64,000 nt of DNA from Afipia sp. (GTDB lineage: Bacteria > Pseudomonadota > Alphaproteobacteria > Rhizobiales > Xanthobacteraceae): the NCBI GenBank assembly GCA_017474385.1, contig JAFVHU010000006.1, positions 40,967-104,966 of the forward strand, read 5' to 3'. The notes below the pieces were generated by a model. It saw only the letters and a list, made by a program, of their open reading frames with translations, was not told the DNA's origin and did no database searches. Position 1 is the first letter of the stretch, and each line of letters starts with the position of its first letter. Both the position numbers and the translations under genes were made by a program. This document shows, piece after piece, positions 8,769 to 17,741 of this stretch.

Positions 8769-9712
8769 GCCTTCGTCCTCTTTGCGAGCACACGGGACAG
8801 CGTCGGGACAATGCCGTCGCGCATGAAGATCATCGAGACAATGATGATGAAGCCGAGCAGCAGGTGCTCATATTCCTGAAATACTGTCAGCACCTGCGGC
8901 AAGGTGATGAGCACCGCAGCGCCGACAATGCTGCCGACGACCGAGCCGAGCCCGCCCAGCACAACCATCGTCACCATTTCCACGGAATGGAGAAACCCGG
9001 CCTGATCGGGATTGATGAAGCCATTCATGAGCGCAAGGACAGAGCCTGCGACCGACGCGTAAGCGGCCGCAATGACGAAAGCCTGCAACTTGAAACGCGC
9101 GACATCGATGCCGGCCACGCGTGCTGCGACCTCGCTGTCATGCAGCGCACGGAAGGCGCGTCCGGTCGGCGTGTCGTTCAGGTTGAGAGCGATCCATGTT
9201 CCGATAATCAGAAGCCCGCCCGAAACCCAGTACCAGGTGTCCGAGCCACTGACTCGCCACCCGAACAGCACCAGCTTCGCCACCGGCATGCCATCCGGAC
9301 CGCCGGTCCAGCGGCTCTCCGTGGTGATCACAAGCGCCACGAGCACGCCGAGGCCCAGCGTTGCAATGGCGAGGTAGTGCCCTTTCAGTTTCAGAATGGG
9401 GCGGCCGACGAGATAGGCCAATACCGAAGAAATGAAGCAGCCGAGCAAAAGCGCTGCCCATGGCGGTATTCCGAAGTGCGCAGGACCGATGGCGACCGCA
9501 TAGGCCCCGATCCCGAAAAATCCCGCATGACCGAGGCTGACCTGCCCGGCCGATCCCATCAGGACGTTAAGACCGATCGCCGCGAGCGCTGATACCCACA
9601 CCAGCGACGCCACGCGAAAATAATAGCTCGATGGAAATATCAGCGGCAGTACCGCGACGATGACCGCGAGCACGATCAGGATCAGATAGCGATGGCCAAT
9701 CTTCTGCAACAC
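8765..9712 (-). CDS. livM: Branched-chain-type ABC transporter permease, LivM-like
   Basis: 315 residues with about nine hydrophobic segments. LivM signatures: the first-half motif VLMGSAGQVSLGHAGFFGIGAY and the second-half HSVEMVTMVVLGGLGSVVGSIVGA loop that contacts the ATPase. It lies between livG (4-base overlap) and livH (three-base gap). Confidence 0.9.
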   Translation of the reverse strand: MLQKIGHRYLILIVLAVIVAVLPLIFPSSYYFRVASLVWVSALAAIGLNVLMGSAGQVSLGHAGFFGIGAYAVAIGPAHFGIPPWAALLLGCFISSVLAYLVGRPILKLKGHYLAIATLGLGVLVALVITTESRWTGGPDGMPVAKLVLFGWRVSGSDTWYWVSGGLLIIGTWIALNLNDTPTGRAFRALHDSEVAARVAGIDVARFKLQAFVIAAAYASVAGSVLALMNGFINPDQAGFLHSVEMVTMVVLGGLGSVVGSIVGAAVLITLPQVLTVFQEYEHLLLGFIIIVSMIFMRDGIVPTLSRVLAKRTKA

Positions 9713-9715
9713 CGC

Positions 9716-10588
9716 TCAGACCCTTTCCACGGTGCGCCGGCCGAACAGGCCTTGCGGCATGGCGAACAGTACGAGGAGAATAACGATGAAGGCGAAGGCG
9801 TCCTTGTAGGTCGAACTGATGTAACCGACCCCGAAAGCCTCCAGCAGACCGAGCAATAGCCCACCTGCGACCGCACCGAGCGGATTACCCATGCCCCCTA
9901 ACATCGCCGCCGCAAATCCCTTCAGCGCGAGCATCGTGCCGACGTCGTAGCTCGTGAGTGTGATCGGTGTGATGAGAATACCGGCGATCGCTCCGATCGC
10001 CGCCGATCCGCCGAACGCCAGCGCCATCACGGTTGCGGTGTTGATGCCGACAAGCCGCGCAGCCAGACGGTTCGCAGCGGTCGCGAGCACAGCCTTTCCG
10101 AGGACGGTCCGCTCCAGAAATACATAAAGCAGAAGTACGATCACGGCCGTGCCGCCTAGCACCCAGAAGCTCTGCGGCTGAACCGTCGCACCGAGGAGAT
10201 GGATCGGCGTATCGCCCGAGATGCTGGGGAGTTTGTGAAACTGCTTGTCGAACAGGATTTGCGCCGCGCCGCGCAACAGGATCGATGCGCCGATGGTGAT
10301 GATGATCAGCGTAACCGGCGATGCATCGCGCGCGGGTTCAATGGCAAGCCAATAGAGCAAGAGCCCGACAATCACAGACACACAGACCGCCAGAACCGCA
10401 GCGAGCGGAAGTGGAACCCCGGCGGCCGTGGCGAATACCGTCACCATTCCTCCCAGCATGACGAACTCACCCTGGGCGAAATTGACGACGTCGGAAGCGT
10501 TGTAGACCAGCGTGAATCCGAGAGCGACGAGAGCGTAGACCGCGCCCACGGTCAGTCCGGAAATAAGAAATTGGACAAACTCCGGCAT
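9716..10588 (-). CDS. livH: Branched-chain-type ABC transporter permease, LivH-like
   Basis: 290 residues, about eight transmembrane helices. Typical LivH marks are LVYNASDVVNFAQGEFVMLG near the N-terminus and the ATPase-contact loop LKGFAAAMLGGMGNPLGAVAGG. It forms the membrane pore with LivM. A stem-loop lies between it and the upstream substrate-binding gene. Confidence 0.9.
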   Translation of the reverse strand: MPEFVQFLISGLTVGAVYALVALGFTLVYNASDVVNFAQGEFVMLGGMVTVFATAAGVPLPLAAVLAVCVSVIVGLLLYWLAIEPARDASPVTLIIITIGASILLRGAAQILFDKQFHKLPSISGDTPIHLLGATVQPQSFWVLGGTAVIVLLLYVFLERTVLGKAVLATAANRLAARLVGINTATVMALAFGGSAAIGAIAGILITPITLTSYDVGTMLALKGFAAAMLGGMGNPLGAVAGGLLLGLLEAFGVGYISSTYKDAFAFIVILLVLFAMPQGLFGRRTVERV

Positions 10589-10664
10589 ACCGGCTCCACG
10601 AACGATGATGGCAGCCGATGGCTGCCGTTCCCGGCGAAACGAATGAATTCAGGCAGAAATGCTG

Positions 10665-10696
10665 CGCTCCCGGACGGATCAAACTGTCCGGGAGCG
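10665..10696 (-). promoter_or_regulatory. Stem-loop in the livK-livH intergenic mRNA
   Basis: Perfect 11-bp stem (10665-10675 with 10686-10696) and 10-nt loop just after the substrate-binding gene. No T-run follows on the minus strand, so it looks like an mRNA-stabilising or attenuating element that would let the binding protein be made in excess over the membrane parts, a common arrangement in binding-protein transporters. Confidence 0.6.
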
Positions 10697-10711
10697 TCTT
10701 GATCGGCTTGC

Positions 10712-11878
10712 TTACGCGCCGGGCTTGATCAAGGTCCAGTCGCCGCCCTTGATTTCCAGCATACGGAAAGCTGAGAGATCGAGGCCGAGATGATCTGTCG
10801 GCGTCATGTTCACAATGCCGCCGGTGCCGACGAAACCCTTGGTCTTTTCGATTTCATCGCGGATCTTCTTCGGATCGTTTGAACCCGCGCGCTTCATGGC
10901 TTCGACGAGAATATACAGGCCGTCATAGGCGTGGCCGCCGAAGGTGGAGACCGGGCTCTTCGCGGTGTCCTCATAAGTCTTCTTGTAATCGACAACGACC
11001 TTCTTCTGCGGATCGTTATCGGGCAGCTTGTCGCCGACCAGCAGCGCCGCTGCCGGCAAGCGAATGCCATCAGCCGCAGCGCCCGCGAGTTCGATGAAGC
11101 TCTTGGAAGCTACGCCATGGCTCTGGTAGAGCGGCGTCGCGGTCATGCCGAGCTGCGCGTAGTTACGGGTCACGATCGCCGGTCCCTGCCCGAAGCCAGG
11201 ATTGACGATGGCCTGAACGCCGGGGGTGTTCTTGATCTTCGTCAACTGGCCGGTCATGTCGCTGTCACGCGGACCGTAGCTTTCCTCGGTGACGATCTTG
11301 ATGTCGTAGTTAGGCGCAACCTTGGTGCACTGCGCCTTCATCGACGCGCCGAAGCCGTCGGTGCCCGAGATCATCGCAATGTTCGTAAGCTTGCGCTGCT
11401 TCAGGTTCTCGAAAATCTTCTCGCACGCCATCTTGTCGGTGTGCGGCGTCTTGAAGACGTACTTGCGGATCGGATCGATGATTTCGACTGCGCCGCCAAA
11501 TGAGATGAATGGAACCTGGGCTTCCTCGAACACGGGGATCATCGCCATGGTCGTGCCGGTTGTCGAACCACCCGCCATCGCGACCACCTTGTCGTCCTCA
11601 ATCAGACGGGTTGCGAAGGTGCGCGCCTTGTTAGCATCGCCGCCGTCATCATAGACGATGAGTTCGACCTTCTTGCCGTTGATGCCGCCGGCCGCGTTGA
11701 TCTTGTCAACGTACATCCGCAGCGTCTTGTCCTCAGGCTCTCCGAGAAACGCCGCCGGGCCCGTGATCGACAGGACGGAACCGATCTTCACGGTCTGCTG
11801 CGCTTGCGCGGCACCGCTGAACGTCAGACCGGCAACGCCGGCCGCCAACAGAAATCCCAATGCTGATGCTGGTTTCAC
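10712..11878 (-). CDS. livK: ABC transporter periplasmic substrate-binding protein, LivK-like
   Basis: 388 residues from the GTG at 11878, chosen because GGGAGG lies just upstream and the next residues form a signal peptide (PASALGFLLAAGVAGLTFSGAAQA). The mature protein has the type I periplasmic-binding fold: VKIGSVLSITGPAAFLGEPE, the INGKKVELIVYDD block, AMAGGSTTGTTMAM and a C-terminal GGDWTLIKPG. It sits at the head of the transporter operon and is divergent from paaG across a region with two inverted repeats. Aromatic-acid binding is suggested by context only. Confidence 0.88.
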   Translation of the reverse strand: MKPASALGFLLAAGVAGLTFSGAAQAQQTVKIGSVLSITGPAAFLGEPEDKTLRMYVDKINAAGGINGKKVELIVYDDGGDANKARTFATRLIEDDKVVAMAGGSTTGTTMAMIPVFEEAQVPFISFGGAVEIIDPIRKYVFKTPHTDKMACEKIFENLKQRKLTNIAMISGTDGFGASMKAQCTKVAPNYDIKIVTEESYGPRDSDMTGQLTKIKNTPGVQAIVNPGFGQGPAIVTRNYAQLGMTATPLYQSHGVASKSFIELAGAAADGIRLPAAALLVGDKLPDNDPQKKVVVDYKKTYEDTAKSPVSTFGGHAYDGLYILVEAMKRAGSNDPKKIRDEIEKTKGFVGTGGIVNMTPTDHLGLDLSAFRMLEIKGGDWTLIKPGA

Positions 11879-11943
11879 AGTTCCCTCCCTGGTGATGGGC
11901 GCCCGATTTTTTGAGAGCTTGCCCGGCATGTTTCCAACCACAG

Positions 11944-11977
11944 AGCGACGATAGTTTCAAGTGCAACTATTGTCGCT
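11944..11977. promoter_or_regulatory. Inverted repeat in the livK-paaG intergenic region
   Basis: 13-bp arms (agcgacgatagtt and aactattgtcgct) separated by 8 bp, with one G/T-type mismatch. It is located between the divergent livK and paaG genes, closer to livK. It could be an operator for the livK side or a transcript hairpin. Confidence 0.5.
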
Positions 11978-11993
11978 TCTAGCCATCAATATA

Positions 11994-12015
11994 ATTGACC
12001 GAACGGTTGGTCAAT
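11994..12015. promoter_or_regulatory. Candidate TetR-type (PaaR) operator upstream of paaG
   Basis: A 22-bp near-perfect palindrome with arms attgacc and ggtcaat around the core gaacggtt. Its reverse complement differs at only two positions. It lies 49 bases before the paaG start. TetR-family PaaR regulators are known to bind short palindromes of the ACCGAACGGT kind, and a tetR gene is the fourth gene of this operon. The assignment is by pattern and context. Confidence 0.6.
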
Positions 12016-12063
12016 AGTAATCTGCCTTCCAATGGCTGACCAAGAAGCCAACGGGAGGACTGT

Positions 12064-12855
12064 GTGGATAAAGATCTGGTCTTGACCGAAATCCGTGACG
12101 GATACCGCGTCATCACGCTCAACAGGCCCGACAGCCTCAACTCGTTCAATCGAAGTGTACACACCGCACTGAACGCGGCGTTGGACGATGCGGAGGCTGA
12201 TACGAAATGTCGCGCGTTGATCCTCACCGGTGCGGGACGCGGATTTTGCGCAGGGCAGGATTTGTCCGAGGTTGAATTCACACCCGGACAGAAGCCGGAT
12301 CTCACCGTCACCCTCGAGAAGAACTACAATCCCCTCATCCGCAGATTGCGAAAGTTGCCGTTGCCGATTATCTGCGCAGTCAACGGCGTCGCCGCGGGCG
12401 GTGGGGCCAACATTGCCTTTGCCTGCGACATCGTTCTGGCGGCGCGCTCCGCAAAATTCATTCAGGCGTTCTCAAAGATCGCGCTGGTGCCGGATTGCGG
12501 CGGCACGTGGTTCCTGCCGCGCCTTGCAGGCAACGCGCGCGCGCGGGCGCTGGCGATGCTGGCCGAACCGGTATCGGCCGAACAGGCTGAAGCCTGGGGC
12601 ATGATCTGGAAGACCGTCGACGATGCCAACCTGATGACAGAGGCGCACCGCCTCGCAGCCCATCTCGCCAAGCAGCCGACAGGCGCCCTCGCCCTGACCA
12701 AACAGGCACTGGACGCATCGGAAACCAACACGCTCGCTCAGCAATTGGACCTCGAACGCGATCTCCAGGGTCAGGCCGGACGCGGATCGGATTTCGCGGA
12801 GGGCGTGACCGCGTTTCTGGACAAGCGCACGCCAAACTTCACGGGGAGCCTGTGA
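12064..12855 (+). CDS. paaG: 1,2-epoxyphenylacetyl-CoA isomerase (enoyl-CoA hydratase family)
   Basis: 263 residues with a GTG start preceded by GGGAGG. Crotonase-fold marks: ALILTGAGRGFCAGQDLSEV (oxyanion loop), AVNGVAAGGGANIAFACDIV (second oxyanion Gly), and IALVPDCGGTWFLPRL with the catalytic Asp position of the PaaG type. In the phenylacetate pathway it isomerises the ring epoxide to the oxepin. First gene of the rightward paaG-I-K-R-Z operon. PaaG and PaaB crotonase paralogs are hard to separate by eye. Confidence 0.88.
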   Translation: MDKDLVLTEIRDGYRVITLNRPDSLNSFNRSVHTALNAALDDAEADTKCRALILTGAGRGFCAGQDLSEVEFTPGQKPDLTVTLEKNYNPLIRRLRKLPLPIICAVNGVAAGGGANIAFACDIVLAARSAKFIQAFSKIALVPDCGGTWFLPRLAGNARARALAMLAEPVSAEQAEAWGMIWKTVDDANLMTEAHRLAAHLAKQPTGALALTKQALDASETNTLAQQLDLERDLQGQAGRGSDFAEGVTAFLDKRTPNFTGSL

Positions 12856-13328
12856 TGGATGCAAGCGTTCCCGGCGACAAAAATGCCCATGCGGTGGCTG
12901 AAGCCTGCGCCAAGGCGATGTGGCTCGACGATCACGCGAGCAAGGGCCTGGGCATGAGTCTTCAGCGAATCGCGCCTGGCGAAGCCGTTCTCTCCATGAC
13001 GGTTCGCAAGGACATGACGAACGGTCACGGGATTTGCCACGGCGGCTTCATTTTCACGCTGGCGGATTCGACCTTTGCTTTCGCCTGCAACACCTATGAC
13101 CAGCGCACGGTCGCGCAGCAATGCGCGGTGACGTTCCTTGAGCCGGTGCGCGAGGGCGAGACGCTGACGGCGCACGCGGTCGAGCGCACCCGCGCCGGTC
13201 GCAGCGGCATCTACGACGTGACGGTACGCGACAGCAGTAACACGGTCGTCGCAGAGTTTCGCGGACATTCACGAACGATTTCAGGCCGCCTGCTGGAGCC
13301 GGGCGACCATCAACAAAACAACAAGTAG
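12855..13328 (+). CDS. paaI: Hydroxyphenylacetyl-CoA thioesterase
   Basis: 157 residues, hotdog fold. The family motif is HGICHGGFIFTLADSTFAFACNT with the active-site Asp in LADS. It hydrolyses CoA esters that would otherwise trap CoA when the phenylacetate pathway stalls. The ATG at 12855 overlaps the last base of the paaG stop codon (TGATGG), showing tight coupling. Confidence 0.9.
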   Translation: MDASVPGDKNAHAVAEACAKAMWLDDHASKGLGMSLQRIAPGEAVLSMTVRKDMTNGHGICHGGFIFTLADSTFAFACNTYDQRTVAQQCAVTFLEPVREGETLTAHAVERTRAGRSGIYDVTVRDSSNTVVAEFRGHSRTISGRLLEPGDHQQNNK

Positions 13329-13340
13329 AATTGGGAGGGA

Positions 13341-14675
13341 ATGTTGATTCAGATTCCGTTGCGTAAGCTCGATCGGCTGACACCCGAACCCACCGCGCTT
13401 GATCCTCATGAAGTCGCGTCCCGCGAGGAGATCCGCGCGCTTCAGCGCGAGCGTCTGGCATGGTCGTTGCGGCATGCCTACGAGAATGTGCCGCACTATC
13501 GCGCCAAGTTCGACGCTGCGGGGGTCCGGCCGGACTCGTTCAAGAACCTTGAGGATCTCGCGAAGTTTCCGTTCACGATCAAGACGGACCTGCGCGACAA
13601 CTACCCCTTCGGCATGTTCGCCGTTCCTGAATCCAAAGTCGCGCGCATTCACGCCTCTTCCGGCACGACCGGCAAGCCGACCGTTGTGGGCTACACCAAA
13701 CGCGACATCGAGACATGGAGCGACGTTGTCGCGCGTTCGATCCGCGCTGCGGGCGGCCGCCCTGGCATGAAGGTCCACATCGCATATGGATACGGACTGT
13801 TCACCGGCGGTCTCGGTGCGCATTACGGCGCGGAGCGCCTCGGCTGCACGGTCATTCCGATCTCCGGCGGCATGACCGAGCGTCAGGTTCAGCTCATCAC
13901 CGATTTCAAGCCTGAAGTCATCATGGTGACGCCCTCCTACATGCTGGCGATCCTCGATGAATTCAGGAAACAAGGTCTCGACCCGCGCAAGTCATCGCTG
14001 CGCATCGGAATCTTCGGCGCCGAGCCATGGACCAATGCGATGCGCGAGGAAATCGAGGAAGCGTTCGATCTTCACGCCGTCGACATCTATGGACTGTCCG
14101 AGGTGATGGGCCCCGGCGTTGCCAGCGAATGCGTCGAGACGAAGGACGGCCTCCACATCTGGGAAGATCATTTCTATCCAGAAGTGATCAATCCAGTCAC
14201 CGGCGAAGTGTTGCCGGACGGCGAAAAGGGCGAACTGGTCTTCACCTCGCTGACCAAGGAAGCCATGCCCGTGATCCGCTACCGGACCCGCGACCTGACG
14301 CGATTGCTGCCGGGAACGGCGCGCTCGCTGCGGCGCATGGAGAAAGTCACCGGCCGCTCCGACGACATGATGATCGTTCGCGGCGTCAACGTGTTCCCCA
14401 CCCAGATCGAGGAAAAGCTGCTGGCGATTCACGATCTGTCGCTTCACTACCAACTCATCCTCACCCGCGACGGCCGCATGGACAATATGGAAATCCAGGT
14501 CGAGGCGCGGCCGGAGGCAAGCTTTCCCGCACGCGAAGCGGCGACGAAGCAACTGGCTTTGTCGGTCAAGGACACCATCGGCATCACTGCGCGCGTCACC
14601 GTGCTCGATCCCGGAAGTATCGAGCGTTCGGTGGGTAAGGCCAAGCGCGTCATCGACAAAAGACCAAAGGAATAA
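13341..14675 (+). CDS. paaK: Phenylacetate-CoA ligase
   Basis: 444 residues, usual length. Adenylate-forming motifs: ASSGTTGKPTVVGYT (phosphate loop), AYGYGLFTGGLGAHYGAE, IFGAEPWTNAMR, YGLSEVMGPGVASEC, and RYRTRDLT; the C-terminal lysine region is SVGKAKRVID. It activates phenylacetate to phenylacetyl-CoA with ATP, the entry step of the pathway. GGGAGG lies just before the ATG. Confidence 0.95.
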   Translation: MLIQIPLRKLDRLTPEPTALDPHEVASREEIRALQRERLAWSLRHAYENVPHYRAKFDAAGVRPDSFKNLEDLAKFPFTIKTDLRDNYPFGMFAVPESKVARIHASSGTTGKPTVVGYTKRDIETWSDVVARSIRAAGGRPGMKVHIAYGYGLFTGGLGAHYGAERLGCTVIPISGGMTERQVQLITDFKPEVIMVTPSYMLAILDEFRKQGLDPRKSSLRIGIFGAEPWTNAMREEIEEAFDLHAVDIYGLSEVMGPGVASECVETKDGLHIWEDHFYPEVINPVTGEVLPDGEKGELVFTSLTKEAMPVIRYRTRDLTRLLPGTARSLRRMEKVTGRSDDMMIVRGVNVFPTQIEEKLLAIHDLSLHYQLILTRDGRMDNMEIQVEARPEASFPAREAATKQLALSVKDTIGITARVTVLDPGSIERSVGKAKRVIDKRPKE

Positions 14676-14683
14676 GACGTCTC

Positions 14684-15319
14684 ATGGCCCGCAGCCGCGC
14701 CAACGACTACGACGACAAACGACAGGCGATCCTCGATCGCTCCGCGAAGCTTTTCTCGGCGCACGGTTACGACCGCGCGTCGATGAACAAGATCGCGGAA
14801 TCCTGCGGCGTGTCCAAGGCCAACCTCTATCATTACTACAAGGATAAAGAGGGCCTTCTGTTCGACGTCATCCGCTTCCATCTCGAGGAACTGCTGGAAG
14901 TCGTCGAGACCGCGGATGATCCCGGTGCTGCGCCGGAGGCGAGATTGCGCGGCCTGATTGCCGCGCTGCTGGAAGCCTACCGGGACGCCGATTCACAGCA
15001 CAACGTTCAGATCAGCAGCATGCGGTTTCTGCCCGCGCAGCGTCAGGCAGAACTCAAAGGCATGGAGCGCGACCTGGTTCGAATCTTTTCGGCGGCGGTG
15101 GCCGGCGTCGCGCCTCACCTCAAGGGCACGAAGATGCTCACGCCCGTCACGATGTCGCTGTTCGGCATGGTGAACTGGCACTACCTCTGGTTCAAAAGCA
15201 CGGGATCGGTCAGCCGCGACGAATATGCAGAGATTGTCACCAGGCTGATTTCCGACGGAGCGCGGAGCCTGCTCAAGCCCTCTCCCAAGACATCGAAGCG
15301 CACTGCTGCCGCCGAATAA
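14684..15319 (+). CDS. paaR: TetR-family transcriptional regulator of the phenylacetate genes
   Basis: 211 residues. The N-terminal TetR helix-turn-helix is SMNKIAESCGVSKANLYHYYKDKEGL; the C-terminal part should bind a ligand, probably phenylacetyl-CoA. It starts 8 bases after paaK. A palindrome at 11994-12015 in front of paaG fits a TetR operator. With paaX apparently broken in this sequence, this could be the remaining local regulator. Confidence 0.82.
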   Translation: MARSRANDYDDKRQAILDRSAKLFSAHGYDRASMNKIAESCGVSKANLYHYYKDKEGLLFDVIRFHLEELLEVVETADDPGAAPEARLRGLIAALLEAYRDADSQHNVQISSMRFLPAQRQAELKGMERDLVRIFSAAVAGVAPHLKGTKMLTPVTMSLFGMVNWHYLWFKSTGSVSRDEYAEIVTRLISDGARSLLKPSPKTSKRTAAAE

Positions 15320-15361
15320 GTGTTCATCGGTGCCTGACGCACCCAACCACGAAGTGATCGC

Positions 15362-17395
15362 ATGAAACTGGAAAGCTACATCAACGGACAATGGGCCGCG
15401 CCGGGCCGCGATCTCATCGAGGTGCGCAGCGCTTTCAGCGGCGATGTCGTTGCCGAGGCAACCAGCGGCGGACTGGATATGCGCGGCATTCTTGCTCACG
15501 CACGTAGTACCGGCGGCAAGAATCTCCGGCGGCTGACATTCCATCAGCGTGCCGACATGCTGAAGAAACTCGCGCAGTATCTCACCGAGCGCAAGGACCA
15601 GCTTTACAAGCTGTCGTTCCAGACCGGAGCCACGCGGACGGATAACTTGATCGATGTCGACGGCGGCATCGGGACGCTGTTCGTCTACGCGGGCAAGGGA
15701 CGCCGCGAACTGCCGAATTCGACATTCCTGCTGGATGGCACTGTCGAGCCGATGGGCAAAGGCGGCACGTTCGCCGGCCAGCATATCGTGACGTCGCTGC
15801 ACGGCGTCGCAGTCCACATCAATGCCTTCAATTTTCCCTGCTGGGGCATGCTCGAAAAGCTGGCGCCTGCGCTGCTTGCGGGCGTCCCCGTCGTGTCGAA
15901 ACCGGCAACGGTCACGTCCTATGTGGCGCACGCGCTCGCGCGCATGATCGTGGAATCCGGCATTCTCCCTGAAGGCGCATTTCAGTTCATTGTCGGCAGC
16001 ACCGGCGACCTGTTCGACCACCTCACCTGTCAGGATGTGGTCTCGTTCACCGGCTCTGCCGATACGTCGGAGAAGCTGCAACGTCATCCGGTGATCGCCA
16101 GGGAAGCCGTGCGCTTCATTGCGGAGCGGGATTCCCTCAATGCGGCTATTCTCGCGCCGGATGCGAAACCCGGCACGCCGGAATTCGATCTCTTTGTCAA
16201 GGAAGTTGCCAAGGAGATGACGGTCAAGGCGGGGCAGAAATGCACCGCGATCCGTCGCGCGCTGGCGCCAGCCGAAAGTGTAGAGGCCGTGATCGAGGCC
16301 CTGCGGGAGCGGCTTGCAAAGGTTGCGATCGGCAACCCGGAACTGGAGACGGTGCGTATGGGACCGGTGGTCGGCCTCGATCAGCGACGCGACGTGCTCG
16401 CCCACGTCAAGACACTACGCACCGAGGCTCAGCTCGTCGCAGGCGATCCCGACAATTTCGATGTTCAGGGAGCCGATGTCACGCGCGGTGCATTCCTTCC
16501 GCCGCTGCTGCTGCATTGCGCCGATCCCATTCGCGCAACGAAAGTTCATTCGGTCGAAGCGTTCGGCCCGGTCAGCACCGTGATGGGCTACAGCGACCTC
16601 GAAGAAGCCGTTATGCTGACCAATCGCGGCGGCGGAAGTCTGGTGGCGTCGGTCTACACTCACGATCCAAAGGCTGCGTCCGATCTCGTGTTCGGCATTG
16701 GCAGCTTCCACGGACGTCTGGTGATGATCGATCGGGACTGCGCCAAGGAGCAGACCGGCCACGGCTCACCGATGCCGCAGATGGTGCACGGCGGTCCCGG
16801 CCGCGCCGGCGGCGGCGAGGAACTGGGCGGCGTGCGCAGTGTGCATCACTACATGCAGCGCACCGCGCTTCAGGGCTCCCCGGCGATGCTGACGGGCATC
16901 ACCGGTAGCTGGATGAAGGGCACCCCCGTCATCGAGAAGGACCGGCATCCATTCCGCTTCCACTTTGAGGATCTGGACGTTGGACAGACCTTCTATTCGA
17001 AGGAACGCACGATCACGCTGGAGGATATCGAGCACTTCGCCCACTTCACCGGCGATACGTTCTATGCGCACATGGACGAAGAAGCGACGAAGGGCCATCC
17101 ATTCTTCCCCGGCCGCGTGGCGCATGGCTATCTGCTGCTGTCGTTCGCCGCGGGATTGTTCGTCGATCCCGATCCGGGCCCGGTGCTGGCCAATTACGGG
17201 CTCGATTCACTGCGCTTCATCAAACCGATCCAGCCGGGTGAGACCATCAAGGTGCGGCTCACCGCGAAAGAGAAGTCGCCGCGCAACAAGCAATATGGCG
17301 AAGTGCGCTGGGATGTTGAAATTCTAACCGACAAAAACGAGTCTGCCGCAACTTACGAACTGCTGACGATGAACGCTGTTCGTCCTCAAGCCTGA
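15362..17395 (+). CDS. paaZ: Bifunctional oxepin-CoA hydrolase / 3-oxo-5,6-dehydrosuberyl-CoA semialdehyde dehydrogenase
   Basis: 677 residues, full length for PaaZ. Residues 1 to about 520 form an aldehyde dehydrogenase, with NAFNFPCWG, the [15 protein letters not shown]-binding region, and catalytic Cys in [12 protein letters not shown]. Residues about 535-677 form a MaoC-like (R)-specific hydratase with [15 protein letters not shown] and [14 protein letters not shown], which hydrolyses the oxepin ring. The product enters the beta-oxidation-like steps of phenylacetate breakdown. Confidence 0.94.
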   Translation: MKLESYINGQWAAPGRDLIEVRSAFSGDVVAEATSGGLDMRGILAHARSTGGKNLRRLTFHQRADMLKKLAQYLTERKDQLYKLSFQTGATRTDNLIDVDGGIGTLFVYAGKGRRELPNSTFLLDGTVEPMGKGGTFAGQHIVTSLHGVAVHINAFNFPCWGMLEKLAPALLAGVPVVSKPATVTSYVAHALARMIVESGILPEGAFQFIVGSTGDLFDHLTCQDVVSFTGSADTSEKLQRHPVIAREAVRFIAERDSLNAAILAPDAKPGTPEFDLFVKEVAKEMTVKAGQKCTAIRRALAPAESVEAVIEALRERLAKVAIGNPELETVRMGPVVGLDQRRDVLAHVKTLRTEAQLVAGDPDNFDVQGADVTRGAFLPPLLLHCADPIRATKVHSVEAFGPVSTVMGYSDLEEAVMLTNRGGGSLVASVYTHDPKAASDLVFGIGSFHGRLVMIDRDCAKEQTGHGSPMPQMVHGGPGRAGGGEELGGVRSVHHYMQRTALQGSPAMLTGITGSWMKGTPVIEKDRHPFRFHFEDLDVGQTFYSKERTITLEDIEHFAHFTGDTFYAHMDEEATKGHPFFPGRVAHGYLLLSFAAGLFVDPDPGPVLANYGLDSLRFIKPIQPGETIKVRLTAKEKSPRNKQYGEVRWDVEILTDKNESAATYELLTMNAVRPQA

Positions 17396-17419
17396 TAAAA
17401 ACAACGAAAGGGAGTGACC

Positions 17420-17725
17420 ATGATCCTTGTGACAGTGATGTATCCGGTCGGCGAAGCATTCGACATCGACTATTATCTCAAGACGCACATGCCGCTGGTG
17501 AAAGACCGCTGGGGTCCGCTTGGGCTCAAGAGCGCGCAGGCGATCAAGGGCGTGGCGAAGCCGGACGGCAGCGCGCCCGATTATCAGATGACCGCGCTGC
17601 TGACCTTCGGATCGATGGACGACTTCAAGGCTGCCGGAAAAGCTCACGGCAAGGAAATCTTCGCCGACATTCCGAATTTCACCAAGGCGCAGGCCGTGGT
17701 GCAGATCAACGACGTCGTTTTCTAA
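17420..17725 (+). CDS. EthD family protein
   Basis: 101 residues from the ATG at 17420 (GGAG six bases upstream). The EthD/ferredoxin-like dimer fold is suggested by MYPVGEAFDIDYYLKTHMPLV with its conserved His-Met-Pro, and by TFGSMDDFKAA and FTKAQAVVQIN. EthD proteins are often found beside cytochrome P450 genes (EthD with EthB in ether degradation), and here too the next gene is a P450. The biochemical role is unknown. Confidence 0.82.
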   Translation: MILVTVMYPVGEAFDIDYYLKTHMPLVKDRWGPLGLKSAQAIKGVAKPDGSAPDYQMTALLTFGSMDDFKAAGKAHGKEIFADIPNFTKAQAVVQINDVVF

Positions 17726-17741
17726 ACCTCAGGCTTGTCAC

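Noticed and set aside
14993-16405. Long minus-strand open frame opposite paaZ
   Set aside because: Shadow frame from high GC; no domain, and paaZ is certain.
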